NCBI GenBank assembly: GCA_001430745.1 | Contig: KQ481938.1 | Span: 898,086-916,163 of the forward strand | Origin: Auxenochlorella pyrenoidosa | Lineage: Eukaryota; Chlorophyta; Trebouxiophyceae; Chlorellales; Chlorellaceae | Reading direction: 5' to 3' | DNA: 18,078 nucleotides | In this document: positions 10,360 to 18,078 of the stretch, piece by piece | How positions within the stretch are numbered: position 1 is the first letter of the stretch | Layout of the letters: every line of letters starts with the position of its first letter | Position numbers and translations under genes: made by a program | Notes under the pieces: model-generated | Databases searched by the model: none | Told to the model about the DNA's origin: nothing | The model's input: the letters and a program-made list of their open reading frames with translations, nothing else

Positions 10360-10734
10360 GAGCCGGCACCCGCAGCCACGCCGCCCAGCGGCCGCGCCAG
10401 CACTGGTGGCGGCAGCGGGCCCTACCACGCTGCGGCCACGGCCCCAGGGCCAGCGGGCAGCTGGCAACTAGGTACAGAACAGTCAGGCTAGAGTACAAGC
10501 AAAGCTGCCGCTTGCTGCTTCGCACACAGAGTAGTCTAGCACAATCAGCACTTGACTCGCTGTCAGGGCCGCGTAACTGTAATTTACAGCTCAGTAAAAA
10601 TAGATGACGTGTGTCAAGGCGCGTTCGGGGGGAGTGTGTCTGTGTGTGTGTATGGTGGTGATAGGGCTGGGGGACAGGCTGGCTGTGAGGGGCCTGCCGG
10701 CAGGCTCCCTGCACGCCGGCGGCGCTGCGGCCCG
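10360..10734. other. Shared 3' region of convergent genes
   Basis: The plus-strand SBP gene and the minus-strand peroxidase gene end here, 375 bp apart. I see no exon. The region holds the palindromic poly(A) signal at 10577-10589 and, on the plus strand, a GT-repeat at about 10635-10652 (GTGTGTCTGTGTGTGTGT). The GT-repeat could serve as the downstream GU-rich element for the SBP transcript. Confidence 0.6.
10577..10589. terminator. Palindromic bidirectional TGTAA poly(A) signal
   Basis: CTGTAATTTACAG is a perfect inverted repeat around one central T and presents TGTAA on both strands. It lies 219 nt after the SBP-gene stop on the plus strand and about 147 nt after the peroxidase stop on the minus strand, so one 13-bp element could end both transcripts. 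Confidence 0.65.
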
Positions 10735-13459
10735 TCACAGGTCCTCGTGCCCCGCCCCCTTCACCAGCTGGTCGTACACGTCCTGCTCCACCTCGTGCAC
10801 AGTGAAGGCTGCAAGGGGGGGAGGCAGGGGCAGCCACCTCGTGGTGCTCGGTGAAGGCTGCGAGGGGCAGTGGCGGGTGCGGGGCAGCCACCTCGTGCAC
10901 GGTGAAGGCTGCCAGGGGCAGTGGCAGTGGCAGGGCGGGCGGTTGGGGCACAGGCCCCAGCCCAGGCAGCCACCACAAGAGCTCTGCCCATCCGGCAGCA
11001 GAGGCTGGGCGAGCGTGCGGCACCCAGGCGCCTGGCCAGCATGCATACACTGTCCCGGACTCTGTCGGCGCAGGGCTGCGAGCTGCGGGGCAGCCGCCCA
11101 CACGGCGCCAGAGCTGGGGCTGCAGTGCTGGTGCCGAGATGAGCGGTCACCTGAGGTGTAACGCTTCACTGGGCGGCCATCCTTGTCGATCAGGAACTTC
11201 TGCGCAATGAGAAGGCCAAGGGGGCGAGGAGATCTGTTGTTTGAAAGTGTAGACAGGCGCGCAGAGGCATTCCCCAGGGCGGACGGATGCGCTCGCGGTG
11301 CAGCCGAACAGGTCCTCGTGTGTTCCAGGAAATGACCTTCCGAACGGCCACCACCACGCCCGCCCGCCCCCCCACCTCAAAGTTCCAAGCAATGTCGGCG
11401 CCTAGCGCCTGCCCTGCAGGCAGCAGCAGGGCATGCAGCAAGGGTGAGCTCTCGGGCACTGGCCAGTTGAGGAGTCTGCATGGCAGTGTGCGCGCTGCGC
11501 CTGCAGCCACAGAACTGCATGCCTAACAGAAGATTCATTTTTGCCTGCTTGCATGGGGGCGCGCCTTTGCTGCCTGCCTGCGCGTGCGATGGCTGGTGCA
11601 CGCCCCGCCCCGCCCCCTCGGCCCCACCCCCACCCCCCGCTTGCCTTCTGCCGGCGGCGTCTGCTCCTTGAGCCACCTGAAGATGGGGTGCTGCCCATCG
11701 CCGTTGACCTCCACCTTTTGGAACAGCGGGAACTGCACGGCGTAGCGCTCGCCCAGGAACGACTCGATCTCCGGCAGGCTGGCCGGCTCCTGCTCTCCAA
11801 ACTGCGGCGTGTGTGTGTTGGGGGTTAGGGGGGTGGGTGGGTGGTGTGATGTGGTGGTGGTGGTGGTGGTGTGTGTGGGTGTGTGGGTGGGGTGGGTGGG
11901 TGGGTGGGGGGTGACAGGGTGAGGCACAGACCACAAACCACAAGCCCCCTCTTCACAGCCCTCCCCCAGCCCCACCTGGTTGCAGGGGAAGGCCAGCACC
12001 TCCAGCCCAAACTCGCGGTACTTGTCATAAGCAGCAGCCAGCCCCTTGTAGTTGGAGTCTGCGCAGCCAGCCAGCAGGGCGCCAGCAGGGCAGTCGGCTC
12101 GCCAGCAGGGGCAATGATCTGGGATGTGCAGGGGCCGGTGAGGCCCCAACCAGGGAGGCTGATTCCGCGCCACGCCGCCTCGACGCTCGCAAGACTGTGG
12201 CGTGAGACCCTGGAGGCGGTTAGCGCCATCGTTTACTCGGCTGGATCTAACCCCAAGGGAGGCTGCCAGCCTCAATTGGCCCCCCCCCCCCCCCAACCCC
12301 CCCCACCCCCACCCCCCACCCACCCACCCACCCACCCACACCACCACCATCCCCAACCCCCTCCTCCCACATGTCGGCGCTGGCAGTCCCCTGCAGGTGC
12401 TCTTCATGCAGCGCATCGCAGCCTCGGCCCCGGCCATGATGCACGGCCGCAGCAGGCCGGGCACGGCTGGGCGCGGCTGCCCAGCCGGCACCTCGTTTCA
12501 GAATGCATGGTTCATGTGCTCAGGGAGCAGCGCTCGTCGGCTGGTGGTTGGGCAGGTAGAGAGGCCGTAGCATGCTGTCGGCACGCATCAATTGAAGGCA
12601 GGGGCCACTGGCCGGTCAGACGCCTCCAAGCTGACATCCTTCAGGAGGTTGCTTCCCTGGCCGACCTCACGCCAAGCGCTGGAGGGGGCACATTGCGCTG
12701 CCCCCCGCAGCACATGACTCAGGTCTTCCAGGGAAGCGACTTTTTAAAGGGCCTCAATGCGGGGGCGCTTGGCTGGCCAGTGGGCCCTGCCTTCAGGCGG
12801 GTGCGTGATGGTCTGGTGGTGTTGACATCAAGCCCCCCCTCCAGGGCCGCCAAGGACAGCGCGGGACCGCCGAGCCGACAACGCAGTCCACGCAGTCCTC
12901 GGCTGCCCTGCCCACCTGTGTAGCCACAGAGGGACGCCACATTCACCACCAGGGTCACCTTGCCCGCAAACTCAGACATGGGCACTGTGCGCCCGTGGCT
13001 GTCCACCGCTGGAGGCAGGGAAGGGCGGGCGGGGCAGCAGCAACCTTGATCACAGCGCTGGGAGCGTCCAGACTGGGGCCGGCAGGCGTGCAGGCACTGC
13101 AGTAGCGGCTGGCTGCGCAGGTGTGAAGGTAGCACACGCAGCTCTGCAGCCAGTTTGCAGGCTCAGTAGCTGCGCTGCCTGCGCACCCTGCAGGCCGGAT
13201 GCGTAGAAGCTGGGGCCCTCGCTCTCAGCTGCCTCATCCGCCACAACGGCGCCTGCGAGGTTCGGGGCAGCCATGCACAGGCGGCTGTGGAGCACCCTGG
13301 GCTGAGTCAAAGGCGCACGGTACCCATAACTTCGCATTCAGATTTATGCCCTGCCAGTTGGACAAGGCTGACAAGGCTGGAAGCAAACCCCCTCCACAAA
13401 AGACCTGCAAGGAGGACCGCCCCCGCCAGCAGCAGCGCCGGTGCCGCCAGTTGCCGCAT
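10735..13459 (-). CDS. Glutathione peroxidase (Cys-type) with signal peptide and HEDL ER-retrieval tail
   Basis: Reduces hydrogen or lipid peroxides. Minus-strand exons: 13459-13405, 13252-13187, 13008-12916, 12058-11976, 11801-11645, 11413-11376, 11199-11151 and 10808-10735; the phases agree and give 204 aa, usual for the family. Catalytic residues are C68 (NVASLCGYT), Q103 (FPCNQFGEQEP) and W161/N162 (IAWNFEKFLIDKDG); C68 to Q103 spacing of 35 equals that in GPX4. The peroxidatic residue is Cys (TGT), not selenocysteine. C97 in FPCNQ is the only other Cys. The plant resolving Cys is replaced by Gly116 (ESFLGERYAVQFPLF). The N-terminus (MRQLAAPALLLAGAVLLAGA, cleavage near AVVA|DE) looks like a signal peptide, and the C-terminus HEDL is KDEL-like, so an ER location is inferred. 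Exon 1 has a weak donor (GTCTTT); alternative in-frame starts at 13337 or 13274 would omit the signal peptide. The intron after exon 5 is modelled with a GC donor (AAG|GCAAGC); GT at 11633 with another acceptor is possible. Confidence 0.9.
10788..10916 (-). repeat. Three tandem copies of the last 3' splice site and exon start of the peroxidase gene
   Basis: On the minus strand, GCAG followed by CCTTCAC(T/C)GTGCACGAGGTGG occurs at 10816-10788 (the used site), 10865-10834 (GAGCACCACGAGGTGG variant) and 10916-10888, spaced 46 and 54 nt. Copies 2 and 3 lie in the last intron, both carry an AG acceptor and both continue GAGGTGGCTGCCCC. Only the copy at 10788-10816 keeps the GPX frame and the HEDL stop. 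Confidence 0.85.
11819..11913. repeat. G/T-rich microsatellite in peroxidase intron 4
   Basis: GGGT, GGT and GT units with runs of three to six G on the plus strand, so the transcript (minus strand) is C/A-rich. The part at 11890-11911 is an exact reverse complement of 12312-12333 in the preceding intron. The plus strand has several G-triplets spaced by single T, a classical G-quadruplex pattern. Confidence 0.85.
12280..12360. repeat. C-rich microsatellite in peroxidase intron 3
   Basis: A 15-C run (12280-12294) is followed by C-runs and repeated CCCA units on the plus strand. In the transcript this is G-rich (GGGT units), with quadruplex potential, and complementary to the repeat in the next intron. 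The host intron (12059-12915, 857 nt) is the longest in the window. Confidence 0.85.
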
Positions 13460-14763
13460 CGCGCTGCGCTGCAGGTGCGTCGGAAGGAAGCGCGATCGCA
13501 CGTCTGAGCTACTGAGAGTAGCATGACGCCGCCGAAAGCGAGCCAGGTGCACGCAAAACAAGAAGGATGTTTCACGGCGCCCAGCCCGGCATTGCAGGAG
13601 CGTGCGCTGCACAATTTAATGCAACGACACTTGATCAAAGCATCGGAAACCTTGCCCCTCCTGCGGGCTGCACAGAAAGCTCGCACCTGAGACCGGGGTT
13701 CTTGCTTGGTCTTGCAGCAGGTGCAGGCGCCAATAAGACTGGTGTGATGAGGCACAAACTAACTACCAGAACTGTGGAGGTGTGCCCAACAACCCTGCCG
13801 CACACCAACGGCAAGTGCGGGATTCATATCTGCCTCCAGCAGCAAGCCTGCAGTCCCCTTTCTCTCTCTCCAGCGCAGGTACAGATGAATGGTTACATTG
13901 TGTTGGATGGATCAGGCGCGTGGCATGGACGGCTGGCAGTACAGTTTTGGGTCGGTCGGGGGAGAGGAGGGGGAGTGATGGGAGTGCTGGCAGAGACAGT
14001 GCCTTGGAGGGTGCCCAGCCACAGCGGGCGGCCGCGTTGCGGAAAACAGGGGGGCGCACAGAGACAGGAGGCTTGCCCCCCGGGCCGCCATGAGGCAGAT
14101 TCACACGCTAAACCAAAATCCAGGGCGCAGCAAGGTCGCAGGGGGTTGGCATCCCGCTTGCCTGTGCCACGGGGGCGGCAGGCGCAGCGGGCTGCATGAA
14201 GGCGCGGGACCAGAAAACTGGGGGAGTCCGAGGAGGCAGGGGCAGGTGGTACAACAAAATTGTGAGGGCAGCAGCCGAAAATCTTCTCTTTTTGGTGTAA
14301 GCCAAAACCAGGTGGGGTGTCACGCGCGCGGTTTGTTGGGGGGGGGGGGGGAGGCAGGGGCCCAGACCCGGCCATTCAAGCATTGGCAGCACGGCCGCCA
14401 GGCAGCAGAGGGACGGAAGACCAAGACTCAAGACGCACAGCAGCGCGGGAAGCAGCAGGCGGTGCGGCGCACGCGTGCCCAGTCAAGCAGTGCATAGGAG
14501 TGGGAAGGAGTGAGACATGGTCGGTGAAAGAATGGCTGTCAGGGCATGGGCACGCGTGACGCCTCGTCTGGCGCCGCGCTGCATAACAGCATGGGGAGGA
14601 CGGGACGTGACACGGAACAGGGGCTGCTGCCGGCGGTGCACGCGGCGGGGGATGCTTTGTGGACGGGGCCTGGGAGCCCGCTTCTGGGGGCCAGGGGGCC
14701 TCGACAGGGGCAGGGGAGCTTGGGGGCTCTGCCCCACACGTGCGGCCCCCGTCAAGGGCCGCC
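13460..14763. other. Region between two minus-strand genes (OEP24-like 3' UTR and peroxidase promoter)
   Basis: No coding exon is supported. The right part should be the 3' UTR of the OEP24-like gene; a minus-strand TGTAA is at 13893-13897. The left part should contain the peroxidase promoter. Also seen: a short CT run ending in CCAG at about 13859-13873 and a run of 14 G at 14338-14351. Open frames of up to 220 codons overlap both strands but show no recognisable domain or splice pattern. Confidence 0.45.
13893..13897 (-). terminator. Candidate TGTAA poly(A) signal for the OEP24-like gene
   Basis: TTACA on the plus strand (TGTAA on the minus) lies about 870 nt after the stop at 14764. That is a long but not unusual 3' UTR for a chlorophyte. 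I noticed no nearer TGTAA, so this is the best candidate, with low weight. Confidence 0.3.
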
Positions 14764-16439
14764 TCAGAAGTCGACGTCCCAGTCCTTGGTCAGGGTCAGG
14801 GTGGGCATCTGCTGCATGCTGTCCTTGTCCAGCTTCATGCGCGCGGTCAGCTTGGTGGCGCCGCCGCCGCCCAGGGAGCCAGAGTTGGTCCAGGTCAGCG
14901 TGCCCTGCAGGCCACCAGGGGAGCACGTGACACAGCTGTGAGGGCAGGGAAGAGTTGCAAGGAGCCCTCCCGCAAAGCACTGGCCGAAGATGTGAACACA
15001 CAGGCGAGCGCATGGCCAGCGGTTGGTGCACACAGGCGCCAGCAGCAGCCCCCCACCTCGTTGGAGCCCATGTCGAACACGGCGCGCAGCTTGTTCTCGT
15101 CGTCCACCTGCAAGGGGGGGGGGGGGGGGGCTCGGTGAGCAGGAGCAATTCATAAAGGCAGCCGAAGGGGGCCTCGGATCAGGCGAACGATATGCGTCGG
15201 ACCAGTCGCATGCACGCGGTGCCCGGCCGTGGCATCAAGGCGTAGGCACTGGATCTGTGGTGGGAAACACCGACCGGGGTTGCAAGGTTCCTCCATCCCC
15301 CCGCCCCCAGCCCACCCTGTAGGTGACGCCGGCGGAGAGCGACTCGGTGCCCAGGTTGAAGCGGGGCTCCAGCTCAATGTCGTCCTTGCGGTACACCCAG
15401 CCCACAATGGCGTTCTTGTGGTCCAGCCTACATGCCGAGGGGAGGAGTTGGGACATCAGGTGCGGCGGCGGCAGCAAGCAGGCCTTGCAAGTGTGGCGCA
15501 GAGGGCCAGCGGCTTGCGCAAACAAGGTGCCAGTCAGCGCATCGCGCCTTCCAGCTGCCTGCTCACTTGCTGCCGGGGTTGCACTTGTAGATGACCTTGG
15601 CGGAGTTGTTGTCGTCCACGCCCACAGAGCAGTTGATGTAGGTGGCTGCAGGAGAGCAAGGATAGGGGCCAGGGGAGAGGGGTGCGGCGTCGGTGTGTTT
15701 TCAAAAAATACGACTGTTGGGGCCGGGAGTCCCACAGCCCTCCCCTAAAGGCTCCATGGCCCATGCCCATCTGAAGCAGACGCAGCTGAGTTTGGCCGCA
15801 GAGGCTGCCACCAACAAGAGGATAAGGCGAGACCCGGTAGTCGGGCCCAGGGTAACAACCACGACTGTCGCAGCGACACTCACCCCGCTCCTTGCCCGCC
15901 ATGTCGGTGATCTTCACCTGCACATCCTTGTCGCGCACCTGCGGGCAGGAATCAGCAGGATGAAGGGGGGGGTGGGATGGGGGGTGGGGCCGTGGGGTGC
16001 GGCAGAGGGCAGGCGGTGGGCCCACCGGTCGGGGCCAACCCCAGGCCCTCCAACAGCCAAATTTCCCACCCCCCGCGCTCACAGTGACGCCGCGCTGCAC
16101 GCGCAGGATGTGGTGGCCGTTGCCCGGCTCGTAGACCGCCTCCAGGCTGCCGTCGGCCAGTTTCATGCCCAGGCGCAGCCCATCCAGCACGTCGCCGCCG
16201 CGCACGCCCTTGTCGGTCACGCTGCAGGGGAAAACCATGGGGTGAGGCCCGATGAGTGTCGGAGCGGGGCTGGGGGCCTTCCGTGGCCTCAACCACTGTG
16301 GTGTGGTGCGGGATTCCCACGATTCAAGGTCCTACCTGACGCTGTAGGTCGCGTTGCCATGATCGGTGCTGGCCTTGAGGCTCCCAGACAGGTTCTGGGC
16401 GCTGTCGCTGTGAATAGCGGGGCACAGGACGAACTTCAT
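14764..16439 (-). CDS. OEP24: OEP24-like chloroplast outer-envelope beta-barrel pore protein
   Basis: OEP24 forms a wide solute channel in the plastid outer envelope. Minus-strand exons: 16439-16336, 16221-16083, 15938-15884, 15645-15567, 15427-15316, 15107-15057 and 14904-14764; the phases agree and give 226 aa against about 210 in land plants. Similarity is by pattern: a starting repeat of polar beta strands (SGSLKASTDHGNATYSVSV), DGLRLGMKLADGSLEAVYEP near residue 60, alternating hydrophobic strands (KVIYKCNPGSKLDHKNAIVG, ELEPRFNLG, KLRAVFDMG), LTWTNSGS near 185 where OEP24 has a similar Trp-containing strand, and an end with MPTLTLTKDWDVDF resembling the family's terminal strand. There is no transit peptide or hydrophobic helix, as expected for this insertion route. 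Before the chosen ATG the frame stays open 13 codons to a good 3' splice site (CCGCTTAG, exon edge 16478), so a missed 5' exon is possible. The family call is from memory of the fold and motifs. Confidence 0.7.
15114..15130. repeat. 17-G homopolymer forming a C-only polypyrimidine tract
   Basis: On the minus strand this is seventeen C followed by TTGCAG, the acceptor of OEP24-like exon 6 (15107-15057). The run is a likely site of length polymorphism or sequencing error but lies wholly in the intron. Confidence 0.8.
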
Positions 16440-17975
16440 GGTCTCCGAGCGGTTGTTTGGGCAGACGGAGGGCAGCGCCTAAGCGGGAGGGTGTCCAGAG
16501 CCAGATGGGAAGGAGAAATGGGTGTCGGAGTGGGTGGGTGGGGTTGAAATGGGCCCGGGCCTGCTGTGCTGCGTGATCCAGGGGATTGTGCCAACAGCTC
16601 GTTTCGGAAATGCAGATTATTGAGTCTTTGGGCTCCGCGAGACTTTCGGGCATGCCTTGCAAGAGGTAGAGAGCTGTCTGGGACAGGCTGCAGGCGCTGC
16701 AAGCCCTGGGGCCGGCGGCGGCGCCACTCCCGCCGCCTCCACCCCGCAGCCTTGCACAGGCCTTGCAGGCCTGTCTCCGCCGTTTGGCGCCCAAAGAATG
16801 GGCTCAGGTCGCTGAAATGGCCATGCATGGAGGGAAGCATGGTCGGTGCATCATGCATCAAGCGGCCACCGCGGCCGACGCCGGGGTTCTGCTACCCTTG
16901 AGCTGGGCCGGGCGGCTGTAGCCAGCCTCTGAACCGCACTTCGTCTGCTTGTGTGGTGCTCAGCTGTTTTGCGTGACAAGCTCACAGTCTGCAGGATTAC
17001 ATACATGCATGCATGCCAAATAGTGCAGGCTGCGTCTTGCACCGCCCTGATGCCGCCGCAGTGGTGCTGAAGCTCCACAAGTTGATGTCAACAGGTAGTT
17101 TGCTATGCCAACCAGCAGGCATGTATGCATATTATCACAATGTGTACACAGCAAGCATGTTTGCAATCCGAATGGGCAGCTGCGCAGCATGCATGCATTA
17201 TGCATGCGGTACCATGCACCCTGACCAGCTGAGAGGTTTCAAGGGGGCACGGAGTGCATGCATGGCAAACACCCTGCAGCACCAACGACAGACAACCTGC
17301 GAGACAGCCCTGGCCGGCACCCTGCTGTCAAAGCTCAGTAGAGGCGGGGTGCCAGATAGCTGCCGGCTGCACTGCCATTTGCAATCTGTCGCTGCAAGGC
17401 CCCCTACTGCATGTGCGCCAACGCGCTGCAGCGTGGCCCTGCTTGCTACTCTCCCAGTCGGCCCTCCACTTTCATGACCTCCCTTGGTGAAGTCCCCAAC
17501 ACCCTTTGTGCTGCCTGCTTCAGAACACATGCCCGCTCTGTGCTCCTATGCTCACCCTGCTGGTGGCGACATGCTGCTGCGTTCTGAGGGCATGGCCTGG
17601 GAGGCAGGCTGCATTCGATATATGCAGCCATTTCCAACCTTCCGAGGTTAGCAGGCAAGCAGATGCGGCAGCCCATCAAGCAGGCACATCACAAAACGCG
17701 TTCGTTTCCCAGCCATGGGCAGCCGCAGGTCCTGATCATGGCAGCAGACGTCCTGGGCCTTGCTGCCAACGCGGTCCTGATGCACTGCCACCATATTCTG
17801 GTTGCTTGCACTGATTTGGGCACGTGTGCTGCGCTTCTTGCACATACCCCCAAGCCAAGTAAATGCAATAATCTGATAGCAGCAAAAGGAGCCAATTTGC
17901 TGCCGTGCCAAGCCAAGCGAGTGGATGCCAGGCCGCATCGCAGCCAGCAGCCCCGCAGCCGCGCCTGGGCGCGGG
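16440..17975. other. Region between the OEP24-like gene and the rightmost gene
   Basis: No coding exon is supported. It should hold the OEP24-like promoter, possibly a 5' UTR intron ending at 16479, and the 3' UTR of the gene at the right edge. A minus-strand TGTAA sits at 16997-17001, about 975 nt after that gene's stop. The stretch 16823-17265 is rich in ATGCATGC palindromes. Open frames here lack any known domain. Confidence 0.45.
17005..17265. repeat. Cluster of ATGCATGC palindromes
   Basis: ATGCATGCATGC at 17005-17016, GCATGCA-TTA-TGCATGC (a 7-bp inverted repeat) at 17191-17207, and TGCATGCATGG at 17255-17265. These are alternating purine-pyrimidine palindromes in a non-coding region. 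Confidence 0.7.
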
Positions 17976-18078
17976 TCAGGCAACCAGGTCTGAGATGGGC
18001 TTGCGGTCCATGGCCGTCATGGCCTGCCGCGCGCTCTTGCGCAGCGGCGGCAGCAGCGTGTCGCAAAAGGCCACCTGC
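17976..18078 (-). CDS. C-terminal end of an unidentified protein (continues beyond window)
   Basis: The minus-strand frame reads VAFCDTLLPPLRKSARQ then AMTAMDRKPISDLVA and a TGA stop at 17978-17976. It starts at the window edge with GCAG|GTG, so the edge may coincide with a 3' splice site or be inside an exon. The mixed hydrophobic and charged, helix-like composition, unlike the low-complexity shadow frames nearby, supports a real coding end. About 34 residues are too few to name a family. Confidence 0.5.
   Translation of the reverse strand, partial: QVAFCDTLLPPLRKSARQAMTAMDRKPISDLVA

Noticed and set aside
11535..12491. 318-codon minus-strand frame joining two peroxidase exons through the intron
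   Set aside because: The frame happens to stay open across intron 4, but the intervening His/Thr/Pro repeat is absent from the GPX family and proper GT-AG sites remove it.
12202..12570. Plus-strand frame rich in Pro/His/Thr
   Set aside because: It translates the C-rich microsatellite in a peroxidase intron; it is not a gene.
1..18078. CRISPR arrays, insertion sequences, bacterial operons, tRNA or rRNA genes
   Set aside because: None were recognised. The gene structure is eukaryotic, and repeats found are microsatellites or small local duplications.

Overview
This window looks like nuclear DNA of a GC-rich green alga, probably a Chlorella-like trebouxiophyte. The reasons are short GT-AG introns (about 70-860 nt) in almost every gene, Gln/Ala/Pro-rich low-complexity proteins, TGTAA-type poly(A) signals, an SBP-box transcription factor, and a plastid outer-envelope protein resembling OEP24. 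There are no bacterial operons, tRNA or rRNA genes, transposons or CRISPR arrays that I can recognise. All gene models were spliced by eye from splice-site sequence, intron phase and protein similarity. Every junction within a model was checked to keep the reading frame.

Layout, left to right. (1) 1-1044 (+): 3' end of an unidentified Ala-rich protein. (2) 1362-2758 (+): an orphan Gln-rich protein of 348 aa. (3) 6013-3393 (-): a seven-exon orphan membrane protein with one transmembrane helix, a long acidic region and a lysine cluster. (4) 7590-10359 (+): an SBP-box (squamosa promoter-binding-like) transcription factor with a very long Gln-rich region. (5) 13459-10735 (-): a glutathione peroxidase in eight exons. 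(6) 16439-14764 (-): an OEP24-like beta-barrel pore protein in seven exons. (7) 18078-17976 (-): the last exon of an unidentified gene that continues beyond the window.

The most interesting locus is the peroxidase. The favoured model begins with a signal peptide and ends in HEDL, a KDEL-type ER-retrieval tail. It has the catalytic Cys/Gln/Trp/Asn set but lacks the usual resolving cysteine of plant thioredoxin-dependent GPXs. That architecture recalls the animal ER peroxidases GPX7 and GPX8. The gene also carries unusual RNA-level structure: two decoy copies of the last 3' splice site, complementary repeats flanking the exon with the second Cys, an apparent GC-AG intron, and an alternative in-frame leader. 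A second notable pattern is a C-terminal motif, each on its own last exon after a phase-0 intron, shared by the SBP-box protein and the orphan Gln-rich protein 5 kb upstream. No metabolic or operon link between neighbouring genes is evident.
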